Of a DNA stretch of 64,000 nucleotides, positions 38,522 through 47,270 are shown in pieces. Source of the stretch: Paranoxybacillus vitaminiphilus (lineage in GTDB: Bacteria > Bacillota > Bacilli > Bacillales > Anoxybacillaceae). Under the pieces are notes generated by a model, which was given only the letters and a program-made list of their open reading frames with translations, did no database searches and had not been told where the DNA came from. A program made the translations under genes and the position numbers. The DNA is taken from NCBI RefSeq assembly GCF_003259935.1, contig NZ_QLMH01000001.1, forward strand, positions 406,710-470,709. Reading direction: 5' to 3'. Position 1 is the first letter of the stretch, and every line of letters starts with the position of its first letter.

Positions 38522-39442
38522 TCATTTGCCGGTTGAAAGAAAATTTTTTCGGAGCGAAAAAGAAATTGGTAATTCCGCTAAAATCATGCCAAGCAAAATC
38601 AATAAGCAGCCGGCAAAAGCCGATATCGTCAAGCGCTCACCTGCCCATATATAAGCGGTAAACGCCGCAAATACCGGTTCCATCGCGAAAATAAGGGCAA
38701 CGCGCGTTGCTGTTGTATACTTTTGAAAATTGGTTTGGACTAAAAAGGCAAACGCCGTCGCGAGCAATGAAGTAATCAATAAGGCCGACCATACTTCCGT
38801 TTTTTGTAATACGGCTCCATTCAACATTTGTGTCCAATCCTCAAAGAAAAAGGCAGAAGTGACGCATAATATAGCAACGGTAAAAATTTGCGTGATCGTT
38901 AATAATAAGGTCGGAAACTGAGAAGAATATTTTCCTGTGATCACAATGTGCATGCCGAACGAAACCGCACATAAAAAAACAAGTACATCCCCTTTATTCA
39001 CCGACAACTCGCCGTTCATTGTCAATAAATACAGCCCGGTGGCGGCAATAAGCACACCGAGTATCGCATTGGCTTTCGGCTTTTGTTTTAATAGGAAAAA
39101 AGCAAACAAAGGAACTAAAACAACACTCAGCCCGGTGATAAAACCTGCTTTTGCTGAAGTGGTGTACAATAAGCCAATCGTTTGAAAGGCATAGCCGCTA
39201 AAAAGCCAAAAGCCCATAAAGGCACCGGAAAGCAGCAATGAACCGTTCCACATTTTTAATTGCGGGCGATGAAAAATGAAAAGCCATATCAGCAAAAACA
39301 AACCGGCGAGCAAAAAGCGCACGCCGTTAAACGAAAGAGGTTCAAGAAACGAGATAGCGTTTTGAACAAGGACGAATGTTGCTCCCCATATAAAGGTAAC
39401 AAACAAAAGACACATATCCGCGGCCCATTGTTTTTTCATCAT
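38522..39442 (-). CDS. EamA/DMT-superfamily transporter
   Basis: A 306-residue protein with ten predicted helices in two EamA halves; CLLFVTFIWGATFVLVQNA opens the first and ends in the usual short basic tail. Downstream partner of ypdQ with a 12 bp gap, so probably one transcript. AAGGGG precedes the start; either of two consecutive ATGs is possible. Substrate unknown. Not closely similar to the DMT transporter at 1121. Confidence 0.87.
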   Translation of the reverse strand: MMKKQWAADMCLLFVTFIWGATFVLVQNAISFLEPLSFNGVRFLLAGLFLLIWLFIFHRPQLKMWNGSLLLSGAFMGFWLFSGYAFQTIGLLYTTSAKAGFITGLSVVLVPLFAFFLLKQKPKANAILGVLIAATGLYLLTMNGELSVNKGDVLVFLCAVSFGMHIVITGKYSSQFPTLLLTITQIFTVAILCVTSAFFFEDWTQMLNGAVLQKTEVWSALLITSLLATAFAFLVQTNFQKYTTATRVALIFAMEPVFAAFTAYIWAGERLTISAFAGCLLILLGMILAELPISFSLRKNFLSTGK

Positions 39443-39454
39443 TCATCCCCTTAT

Positions 39455-39844
39455 CTATTGATTTAGTTGTATTGCTTTGCGCGCCAATTCATCCGCAACA
39501 TGGTTTTGTTTGCTTGGAATCCACTTAAGAAAAAATAAATCAAGCTGTTTTGCCAATGCTAACGCTTCATCAAGGAGAGGGGCATATTTTTCATTTTTCA
39601 TATACTCTTTTTCTACTGCGCGGTCAACCAATTGCGAGTCCGTGCGGAATGAAACCGTTCGATACCCTTTTTTTAAGCAAATTTCTAACCCTTTAATAAG
39701 GGAATATAGTTCTGCTTCATGGTTGGACATCGTGCCGAGCGGAATCGAATAACGCTCTACCGTTCCGTTTGCTTTTATAAAAACACCGGCACCGGATGGA
39801 CCTGGGTCTCCTGCGCTTGCACCGTCAATATATACCTCAATCAA
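39455..39844 (-). CDS. ypdQ: RNase HI-like protein YpdQ
   Basis: A 129-residue RNase H fold. The four acidic active-site residues are present: Asp in YIDGASAGDPGPSG, Glu in SNHEAELYSL, Asp in RTDSQLV and Asp in NHVADELARKA. Length and sequence match YpdQ of B. subtilis, whose RNase H activity has been hard to show in vitro. The basic handle of classical RNase HI is missing. Confidence 0.88.
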   Translation of the reverse strand: MIEVYIDGASAGDPGPSGAGVFIKANGTVERYSIPLGTMSNHEAELYSLIKGLEICLKKGYRTVSFRTDSQLVDRAVEKEYMKNEKYAPLLDEALALAKQLDLFFLKWIPSKQNHVADELARKAIQLNQ

Positions 39845-40240
39845 AAAGCGATTCCCCCAATAGATAATATTTCCGTTAATGATAGTTTAACATATTTGTA
39901 GAAAAATTGATATTTCTCTTTTTGGAAAGCTTTTGGTAATAAATATGTATTTAAACTAAAAAATCTTTCCAAAAAACGTTTACAAATTATAAATGATGTA
40001 AAAATGGACGCAGCAGCACACTGACTTGTCATTATGCTTGGGTTGTTGCGAATCGTTAAACATCTATTTTCAATTTGTGTAGTATAATTAAAAATAAACT
40101 GGAATGAATGCCATTATACCGCGTTCGTTGTAAACTGTACGAATAACGAATAAGAAACAAGGAACAATGAGGATAAGCCTTCATTGCTTTCCAAACATGG
40201 CAAGTAAAATTTGAGACTAGTGCGGAAGGATGAACCGATT

Positions 40241-40906
40241 GTGAATGTTGTTATTCAATGGAAATATGTAAGCCTGAAAAAACAAGAAATTGTGCTGACA
40301 TCCGATTGGCTGCCGGCAGAAAAAGCATTGATGATTGCCGAAGATTTTGAAAAAACCGGGCGCGTGAAGGAATTGCTGTTTATCGATGAACAGAAGACGA
40401 GCTGGACGAAAAAAGAATTAACAAAGCTGCTAAAAGAATTAGAAACAGAGCCGCATGATATTGTTGCTTATTTTGACGGCGGTTTTGATAAACAGACGCA
40501 AAAAGCCGGAGTCGGCACGGTTATTTACTATAAGCAAAATCATCAGCGCTACCGGTTGCGTGCTAATCGGATGCTTGATGAAATCGAATCGAATAATGAA
40601 GCCGAATTTGCAGCGTTTTGGTTTACTGTTCAAAAATTAGAAGAGCTGGGCGTACATCATTTGCCTGTCACGTTTCGCGGTGACTCCCAAGTTGTACTTA
40701 ACCAGCTGTCCGGTGAATGGCCTTGTTTTGAAGACAATTTCAACGCATGGTTGGACCGAATTGAAGCAAAACTTGCCGAGTTAGGCATCAATGCCATTTT
40801 TGAATTGATTTCGCGCAAACAAAACAGTGAAGCGGATAAACTGGCAACTCAAGCATTAGAAAAAATTTTGATTACAAGTACACTTGAGCTGAATGAGAAA
40901 GGATAG
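40241..40906 (+). CDS. ypeP: RNase H-like protein YpeP
   Basis: About 221 residues: an N-terminal region of roughly 85 residues resembling YpeP, then an RNase H fold with DGGFDKQTQKAGVGTVIYY, ESNNEAEFAAF, FRGDSQVVLNQL and NSEADKLATQAL. All four acidic residues are kept. The GTG at 40241 is preferred (AAGGATG 8 bp upstream). It is divergent from ypdQ, with a 396 bp gap that shows no gene but a stem AACAATGAGG/CCTTCATTG at about 40165-40190. Confidence 0.85.
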   Translation: MNVVIQWKYVSLKKQEIVLTSDWLPAEKALMIAEDFEKTGRVKELLFIDEQKTSWTKKELTKLLKELETEPHDIVAYFDGGFDKQTQKAGVGTVIYYKQNHQRYRLRANRMLDEIESNNEAEFAAFWFTVQKLEELGVHHLPVTFRGDSQVVLNQLSGEWPCFEDNFNAWLDRIEAKLAELGINAIFELISRKQNSEADKLATQALEKILITSTLELNEKG

Positions 40907-40916
40907 AGCACGGTTG

Positions 40917-41129
40917 ATGGATAAAAGACATAAAGCAAATGAACGAAAAGAAATATTAGCGAAATTAAACGAAATCCATGATCTGTACTGTGAAGGATGT
41001 TTTTTGAAAGCGACATTTCGAAAAGAATTTGGCAAAACATATGCGCAGTCATTTTGTATCAATCAATGTACGGTAGGGGAAATGATTAAGCAATATGGGG
41101 AGAAGCTGACAGGAGTTTCGCGGACATAA
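40917..41129 (+). CDS. ypeQ: YpeQ-like zinc-finger protein
   Basis: A 70-residue basic protein with a Cys-rich core, CEGCFLKATFRKEFGKTYAQ then FCINQCTVGEMI, giving four Cys ligands. It matches YpeQ in sequence and in following ypeP. The ATG at 40917 (or TTG at 40914) is used; a longer frame begins inside ypeP. Function unknown. Confidence 0.82.
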   Translation: MDKRHKANERKEILAKLNEIHDLYCEGCFLKATFRKEFGKTYAQSFCINQCTVGEMIKQYGEKLTGVSRT

Positions 41130-41139
41130 TGTGAAACTT

Positions 41140-41229
41140 GAGGCTGTCTCATAAGGGTCTGACCTCGCGCCCGTTTCATTTATACATTGTGATGTGGGGC
41201 TGGTCCTTGGTTTATGAGACAGTCTCGTT
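41140..41229 (+). repeat. Interspersed hairpin repeat, copy R8 (forward)
   Basis: GAGGCTGTCTCATAAGGGTC and TGACCTCGCGCCCG open it; GATGTGGGGCTGGTCCTTGG and TTTATGAGACAGTCTC close it. The two outer arms now pair over GACTGTCTCATAAA-like sequence, a lengthened stem compared with other copies. It follows ypeQ. Confidence 0.8.
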
Positions 41230-41245
41230 AAAAACGGGATAAACA

Positions 41246-41312
41246 GCGGGCTTGTCCATCAATGTCTGCTCTCACGCACATTTCTGACCATTTTCAGGAT
41301 CAGCCTCATTGT
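41246..41312 (+). repeat. Interspersed hairpin repeat, copy R9 (forward, truncated)
   Basis: GCGGGCTTGTCCATCAATGT and CTGCTCTCACGCACATTTCT, then AGGATCAGCCTC. The left half is kept; the GGGGTCTGACACTTTGC part is lost. It lies only 16 bp after R8, so two copies stand in tandem. Confidence 0.7.
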
Positions 41313-41326
41313 TTCAGCAAGGGAGT

Positions 41327-41587
41327 TTATTTAAGCGCTTCATTTAATTGCTGCTCTGCCTGCTGCAGCTCCTGTTCGCAGCGGCGTAAAAATGGTTCAT
41401 CAACCCCGGTTGCTTGATGCCGTGCTTCAGTAAGACGTACATGAGCATCGGCAACTGCTTGCTTCGCTCCTTCTAACATTTCTTTGTCCAAACTCATTGT
41501 GGCTGAGCCAACCATTTTCTGCGCTGTTTTTACTGACATTTCCACTTGCATAAGATCGTTATAGCCTGAATGAATGTCACGTTCCAT
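41327..41587 (-). CDS. DUF2564-like small protein
   Basis: An 86-residue helical protein (MERDIHSGYNDLMQVEMSVK to EQELQQAEQQLNEALK) made of two long amphipathic helices, resembling DUF2564 of Bacillaceae. The ATG at 41587 follows AGGAGGTGG at good spacing. Function unknown. Confidence 0.75.
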   Translation of the reverse strand: MERDIHSGYNDLMQVEMSVKTAQKMVGSATMSLDKEMLEGAKQAVADAHVRLTEARHQATGVDEPFLRRCEQELQQAEQQLNEALK

Positions 41588-41650
41588 CACATTTCCACCT
41601 CCTGACAAATAGTGTTTGTCAGCCTATACAGGAATATGCTAAAAATACAA

Positions 41651-41680
41651 AAAGAGACCAGCGAAATGCCAGCCTCTTTT
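41651..41680 (-). terminator. Terminator of the cold-shock gene
   Basis: Reading the reverse strand, AAAGAGGCTGGC pairs with GCTGGTCTCTTT using several G-T wobbles, then T-rich sequence. Confidence 0.65.
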
Positions 41681-41709
41681 AAAGCTACCAAGTATATATG
41701 AATGTTTGA

Positions 41710-41910
41710 TTATAATTTTACAACGTTAGCAGCTTGAGGTCCACGATTTCCTTGAACGATTTCAAAAGAAACAGCTTGACCTTCTTCTAATGTTTTGTAG
41801 CCTTCACCTTGGATTGCTGTGAAGTGCACGAATACATCGTCTCCGCCTTCCACTTCAATGAAACCGTAACCTTTTTCATTGTTAAACCATTTTACTTTAC
41901 CGTTTTGCAT
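41710..41910 (-). CDS. Cold-shock protein (CspB/CspD type)
   Basis: A 66-residue OB-fold RNA chaperone with both RNA-binding motifs, [16 protein letters not shown] (RNP1) and DVFVHFTAI (RNP2). The ATG at 41910 follows TTAGGAGGATTC. A 130-base 5' UTR precedes it, as usual for cold-shock genes whose translation depends on temperature. Confidence 0.95.
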   Translation of the reverse strand: MQNGKVKWFNNEKGYGFIEVEGGDDVFVHFTAIQGEGYKTLEEGQAVSFEIVQGNRGPQAANVVKL

Positions 41911-42078
41911 AATACTGAATCCTCCTAATACCTTTAGCACCTTATTGCTAATTTGAAATTTTTACCAAATAACGGAATATATTTCACAACAATCTCAGGT
42001 GAATCAAACATGATGAGTTGCAAGATATATTCTGTTAAATGATGTCTTTACTATACACTAATGAAGCGTTGACGTCAA
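41911..42078 (-). promoter_or_regulatory. Promoter and long 5' UTR of the csp gene
   Basis: Reverse strand: TTGACG (42078-42073), 17 bp, TATAGT (42055-42050). Transcription should start near 42042, leaving about 130 untranslated bases before the ATG at 41910. Long csp leaders act as cold-responsive RNA switches in other bacteria. Confidence 0.75.
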
Positions 42079-42261
42079 GTAAAAGCGGCAAGTTTTTACA
42101 AAAAAATAAAAACATTCATGACACTCTGTAACAATCGTATGAAGATCATGGCAGGATTCTCTTAGTATATTGTCTAATTTCTTAATTTAGGATAGAAGTA
42201 CGTATTCATAAACAGAAATGACCATACATTAAATAAGTAGGAAGAAAAAGGGGGAGACTGT

Positions 42262-42513
42262 ATGTACCGTGGAGAAATCGGGGGAAAAGAAGTCATTATT
42301 CTTTTAGGGAAGAGAGTTTCTAAGAGCGGTTTGGATCACAAAAAAATATACCAAATGGTGCTTTCTTACGGTGAGGCCGTTTTTGAAAAAGGAAAAGAAT
42401 CATTTTGTATTTATAATGATAAACTCGGTGTCATTGTTGCCGAAGTGGAACAACATGATATTCCTGTTATTCGTGTTGATTACTTAATTCAATGTGAAAA
42501 TGTGTATGAATGA
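42262..42513 (+). CDS. Small hypothetical protein
   Basis: An 83-residue protein (MYRGEIGGKEVIILLGKRVS, then KESFCIYNDKLGVIVAEVEQ) predicted to fold as beta strands with one helix. AAAGGGGGAGA precedes the ATG. Divergent from the csp gene. I do not recognise the family. Confidence 0.6.
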   Translation: MYRGEIGGKEVIILLGKRVSKSGLDHKKIYQMVLSYGEAVFEKGKESFCIYNDKLGVIVAEVEQHDIPVIRVDYLIQCENVYE

Positions 42514-42566
42514 TGACAACAGAAGAGCTTTTGCGAAAAAACTTTTTGCACTAGGTTTTTTGTTTA

Positions 42567-42595
42567 TTGACAAATCTTCTTAAATTGAATAGATT
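42567..42595 (+). promoter_or_regulatory. Promoter of the yybP-ykoY riboswitch
   Basis: TTGACA (42567-42572), 17 bp, TAGATT (42590-42595), placing the start about 20-25 bases before the riboswitch. Confidence 0.65.
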
Positions 42596-42624
42596 ATGAA
42601 GCAGGTAAATATATTTTTTAATGT

Positions 42625-42750
42625 CAAAGGGGAGTAGCGTCGGGAAATGGTCCCGAAACAAAGTCGTCAATTCATGGCTTCGGCCATCGGCTTTGTTGGC
42701 ATGAAACATGTCTAGCAAGACCTTTGCCTATGAGGGCATAGGTCTTTTTT
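42625..42750 (+). promoter_or_regulatory. yybP-ykoY manganese riboswitch with terminator, no exporter downstream
   Basis: The conserved parts are all here in order: AAAGGGGAGTAGCGTCGGGA, CCCGAAACAAAGTCGTCAA, CGGCTTTGTTGGCATGAAAC, and GTCTAGCAAGACCTTTGCC. This matches the yybP-ykoY class, which binds Mn2+ and normally turns on manganese exporters (TerC/MntP or P-type ATPase types). The last helix overlaps a terminator (GACCTTTGCC, loop, GGCATAGGTC, six T at 42718-42750), so Mn2+ should favour read-through. No exporter follows; the next gene is a short Spo0M-like protein more than 200 bp away, behind repeat R10. Confidence 0.88.
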
Positions 42751-42833
42751 GTTCGATAAAGTAAAGTGAAACTTTATCAGCAAGGGCTTCCATGGATGTT
42801 CGTTGAACTTATCGCACTTCCGGCGTCCGTTAT

Positions 42834-42910
42834 GGGGCTGACCCAAAAGTCAGACCCCACAACCCAATAGATAGGAAATAATATATATCGTGAAATCGTG
42901 GGGTCAGCCG
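42834..42910 (-). repeat. Interspersed hairpin repeat, copy R10 (reverse, shortened)
   Basis: GGGGCTGACCCAAAAGTCAG and ACCCCACAACCC open it; TATATCGTGAAATCGTGGGG then TCAGCC closes it. It lies between the arms of another inverted repeat, CGTCCGT (42824-42830) and ACGGACG (42922-42928). Confidence 0.75.
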
Positions 42911-42967
42911 CATCCGCTCTTACGGACGATTCGAACGGGATAAAAGGGCAAGGAGAGGAGTGAGAAT

Positions 42968-43369
42968 ATGCTTTTGCGGAGAATGATGTCAAAATTAGGA
43001 GTCGGCTCGGCGCATGTCGATTTAATTTTGAACCAGCATGTGTATAAAGCGGGGGATTTCATCGAAGGGCAAGTGCATATTCATGGCGGAACCGTGGAAC
43101 AAAAAATAAATAAGCTTGATGTAGATTTGATTCGAAAAACGATTTTCAACGGCAAAGAAGAAACGGATATAATAGCCACCATTCCCGTTAGCGGTGAGTT
43201 TATCATTCAAGAAAACGAAAAAAAAGTATTACCTTTTCGCTATCAATTGCCGGAAAACATCGTTCCATCACAAACGGGAATTTCCTACCGCTTCGTGACA
43301 CGTCTTGATATTGAAGACGGCGTAGATACGCTGGACTTTGATTATATTCAAATCGTAACTGAATCATGA
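42968..43369 (+). CDS. Short Spo0M-like (arrestin-fold) protein
   Basis: A 133-residue protein matching the N-terminal domain of sporulation-control protein Spo0M (SKLGVGSAHVDLILNQHVYK, GDFIEGQVHIHGGTVEQKIN, LDFDYIQIV). Spo0M is usually about 258 residues; this ends at the domain border with a normal stop, so it is either a natural one-domain form or a truncated gene. AGGAGAGGAGTGA precedes the ATG. Confidence 0.8.
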   Translation: MLLRRMMSKLGVGSAHVDLILNQHVYKAGDFIEGQVHIHGGTVEQKINKLDVDLIRKTIFNGKEETDIIATIPVSGEFIIQENEKKVLPFRYQLPENIVPSQTGISYRFVTRLDIEDGVDTLDFDYIQIVTES

Positions 43370-43466
43370 GGCTGATCCAAAAGCAAGTGTCAGACCCCGC
43401 AACTATCATAATATGGCTCTGTGAGTTATGTGTGGGGTCTGACACTTATAGGATCAGCCCTTTTTG
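43368..43466 (-). repeat. Interspersed hairpin repeat, copy R11 (reverse)
   Basis: GAGGCTGATCCAAAAGCAAG and TGTCAGACCCCGCAAC open it; GTGTGGGGTCTGACACTTAT and AGGATCAGCCC with T close it. Here the inner GTGTCAGACCCC arm pairs perfectly with GGGGTCTGACAC, so the copy is nearly symmetrical. It overlaps the spo0M-like stop codon. Confidence 0.85.
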
Positions 43467-43611
43467 CATTTTATCGCTATATAAATGATTCGATTATCTT
43501 GATTTGGCTTGAACAAACAACTTTTTCATATCGGCAGACGGCTGCAGCTTCCGAAAAAATTTATGTAATTCAAACCATTCTTATTGTCTTCTTGATATTT
43601 TGTTTGTCATA

Positions 43612-43667
43612 AGAAAAAATTCCTCCCATTGATTTTGTCTCACATCGACTATAATCAATGAGAGGAA
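43612..43667 (-). terminator. Orphan strong hairpin, terminator for the reverse strand
   Basis: TTCCTCCCATTGATT (43620-43634) pairs with AATCAATGAGAGGAA (43653-43667) with one mismatch. The A run on its left is a T run on the reverse strand. No intact reverse-strand gene feeds it; hsp20 already has its own terminator. The wider 43467-43717 gap has no supported gene. Confidence 0.6.
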
Positions 43668-43717
43668 GATTGTGTTCGCAAAATGGTTGAATGATGTTTG
43701 AGCTTTTGTTTAATGAG

Positions 43718-43765
43718 CACCTACACTTCGCTTAGAGGTGGGAGACTTCTCAGTGAACATGTTAA
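43718..43765 (-). mobile_element. IS200/IS605-like end, solo copy B
   Basis: On the reverse strand it reads TTAACATGTTCACTGAGAAG, TCTCCCACCTCTAAGCGAAG, TGTAGGTG, matching copy A (37249-37296) at about nine bases in ten. A hairpin (CACCT with AGGTG) is present. No transposase nearby. Confidence 0.55.
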
Positions 43766-43771
43766 AAAATA

Positions 43772-43811
43772 AACGAGAGCTTTCTTCAAATCATACGAAG
43801 AAGCTCTCGTT
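43772..43811 (-). terminator. Terminator of hsp20
   Basis: AACGAGAGCTT and AAGCTCTCGTT form a perfect 11 bp stem 12 bp after the hsp20 stop. Confidence 0.85.
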
Positions 43812-43823
43812 TTAATATTTATC

Positions 43824-44264
43824 TTAAATAAAATCGATGTCAATTTTCTTTTTGGTTTCATTGCTCAATTTTGGCATACGAATTTCAAGTACGCCATTCT
43901 TATAAGTCGCTTTCACTCCCTCAGTAGACACTTTAGAAGGAAGTGTAATTGTTCTGCGGAAATGACCTGTCATTCGTTCTTGCAAATGAACACGTTCTTC
44001 TTTCTTTTCACTTGTTCGTTGAATGGTTCCGCTTAAAGAAAGGGTATTGTTTTCAATTTCGATGTTTACATCTTCTTTTTTTTCTAACCCTGGAAGATCA
44101 CATGTTGCAATCACTTCTGTATCTGTTTCATGAATATCAATTCTCGGCATTGCGATAGCTGTATCGACTCCCTTGAGTGTGGAAGAAAAATCGAAAAAGA
44201 GTCGATCTAATTCTCTTCGAAAGTTTTGTAATTGTTGAAAAGGATCGTAAGGAATTAATCCCAT
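43824..44264 (-). CDS. Small heat-shock protein Hsp20
   Basis: A 146-residue alpha-crystallin-domain chaperone. The N-terminus MGLIPYDPFQQLQNFRRELD is typical. The domain runs from PRIDIHETDTEVIATCDLPG to TYKNGVLEIRMPK, and the short C-terminal tail lacks a clear IxI motif. ATG 44264 follows GGGGG at 9 bp; an ATG at 44273 is too close to the site. Confidence 0.92.
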   Translation of the reverse strand: MGLIPYDPFQQLQNFRRELDRLFFDFSSTLKGVDTAIAMPRIDIHETDTEVIATCDLPGLEKKEDVNIEIENNTLSLSGTIQRTSEKKEERVHLQERMTGHFRRTITLPSKVSTEGVKATYKNGVLEIRMPKLSNETKKKIDIDFI

Positions 44265-44321
44265 TTTCCTCATCCCCCTTTTACAACTTTATTCCACAAA
44301 ATATTATATCATTTTCTTTTT

Positions 44322-44606
44322 CCATTTATCAACGTAACAGGATTTATTGCTGTCGTTCCGGCCATAAAGGACGTAGACGAATTTATGCAACTTTTTGCAA
44401 CAAGAAAAATTCGCAATGTCCCTGGCTGCATTATTGCAGGAAGGAAAGACAAGTTTTATGATAACATAGAAAAGCTGTGCCGCTTGTTTGCTCATCATCG
44501 CATCCAATATGAGTTATATGTGGATGAGCAAGAGGGGCATATGTTTCCAAGACAGTTCCATAAGCTTTTGATGGAAGCCATTCATTTTATTAAAATAAAA
44601 GGTTGA
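44322..44606 (+). pseudogene. 3' fragment of an alpha/beta hydrolase gene
   Basis: An open frame without start reads FINVTGFIAVVPAIKDVDEF, CIIAGRKDKFYDNIEKLCRL, then EQEGHMFPRQF to the stop. It contains the late strand with a catalytic-type Asp (GRKDKFY) and the closing catalytic-type His (EGHMFP) of a hydrolase or esterase. The nucleophile half is absent. Its left end lies right after the hsp20 promoter region, so a deletion or rearrangement joined them. Confidence 0.65.
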
Positions 44607-44680
44607 AAACTAGAAAATGATTTTGTATGTTTGTTAAATAAGAAAATATAGCACATATTGCCAAATGAGAGGAGATACCG

Positions 44681-45244
44681 ATGAGTTTTCATGGCCAAAA
44701 AATATTGCCCGCCGTTCGTTCGATGAAAGATTTTGATAAATTGTTAAACATGAATTATCGTTATGGCGTCTTTTTGGATATACATATCGGCATGCTAAAA
44801 AGCGTCTATCAGTATGCCAAACAACATAAAAAGAACATGTTTCTTCATGTTGATTTAATCCATGGTTTGAAAAGCGATGAATATGCTGCAGAATATATAT
44901 GCCAAGAGATAAAGCCGTACGGTTTAGTTTCAACAAAGACCAATGTCATCACAAAAGCAAAACAAAAAGGAGCTTTGGCCATTCAGCGCACGTTTATCAT
45001 TGACTCAAGCGCGATGGAAACAAGCATTAAATTAGTGGAAAAAGCGAATCCCGATTATATTGAAGTACTCCCAGGCGTTGTGCCGAAAGTCATTCATCAG
45101 CTGCACAAGAAAACAGGAAAACCGATTTTTGCCGGCGGTTTAATTGAAACACCGGAGGAAGTGGAAGAGGCAATTGCAGCCGGAGCAGCAGCCATTACAA
45201 CATCGAATGTGGAACTATGGAAATATTTTGAGCCAGAGCAATAA
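44681..45244 (+). CDS. glpP: Glycerol operon antiterminator GlpP
   Basis: A 187-residue TIM-barrel-like RNA-binding protein that, with glycerol 3-phosphate, prevents termination in glp leaders. It has the family's opening ([20 protein letters not shown]), [20 protein letters not shown] and the closing [28 protein letters not shown] precedes the ATG. It lies directly before the glpF-glpK leader it should act on. Confidence 0.94.
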   Translation: MSFHGQKILPAVRSMKDFDKLLNMNYRYGVFLDIHIGMLKSVYQYAKQHKKNMFLHVDLIHGLKSDEYAAEYICQEIKPYGLVSTKTNVITKAKQKGALAIQRTFIIDSSAMETSIKLVEKANPDYIEVLPGVVPKVIHQLHKKTGKPIFAGGLIETPEEVEEAIAAGAAAITTSNVELWKYFEPEQ

Positions 45245-45289
45245 ATCTTTTTGATGAGGTGAAAAAATGATATAAAATTCAAAAAAATA

Positions 45290-45402
45290 TTGACAACGCT
45301 TTCATTTTCTATTATTCTTTTAATCAAGTTAATATGATTGGGAACGGAGAACGGGAGACTCATGCATTTTCCTTTTATTGGGATATGTGTGAGTCTTTTT
45401 TG
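45290..45402 (+). promoter_or_regulatory. glpFK promoter, cre site and GlpP-controlled leader terminator
   Basis: Promoter TTGACA (45290-45295), 17 bp, TATTCT (45313-45318). A cre-like TGACAACGCTTTCA (45291-45304) overlaps the -35. The leader contains AGACTCA (45356-45362) paired with TGAGTCT (45390-45396) and six T, the terminator that GlpP is expected to overcome. Both catabolite and glycerol control remain readable. Confidence 0.8.
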
Positions 45403-45437
45403 TTTCATCGTCCGAAAAACAAAAGGGGAAAGAAAAA

Positions 45438-47090
<1,653 letters not shown>

Positions 47091-47099
47091 ACCGATATT

Positions 47100-47148
47100 G
47101 TGCACTAGGTGATAGTCATTTCTATCACCAAGTGCACATTTTTTTACA
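47100..47148 (+). terminator. Terminator of the glp operon
   Basis: GTGCACT-A-GGTGATA pairs with TATCACC-A-AGTGCAC, followed by seven T. The short stretch to 47270 holds GAGACAGCC, a possible trace of a repeat end, and no gene. Confidence 0.9.
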
Positions 47149-47270
47149 GAAAATAAAAACTTCGAAATACAATTATAACAGCGGTAATGTTTCGATAATC
47201 AAACTTAACACAGGCGAATCATTCGTGCGCTAGTCTTTCTTTTGAGACAGCCTTCTTTTACAATACGATT

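Noticed and set aside
39845..40240. Possible gene on the reverse strand between ypdQ and ypeP
   Set aside because: Frames there lack ribosome sites and overlap the divergent promoter region of two conserved genes.
43421..43612. Forward frame starting inside repeat R11
   Set aside because: It begins in the repeat and has no sequence resembling a protein family.
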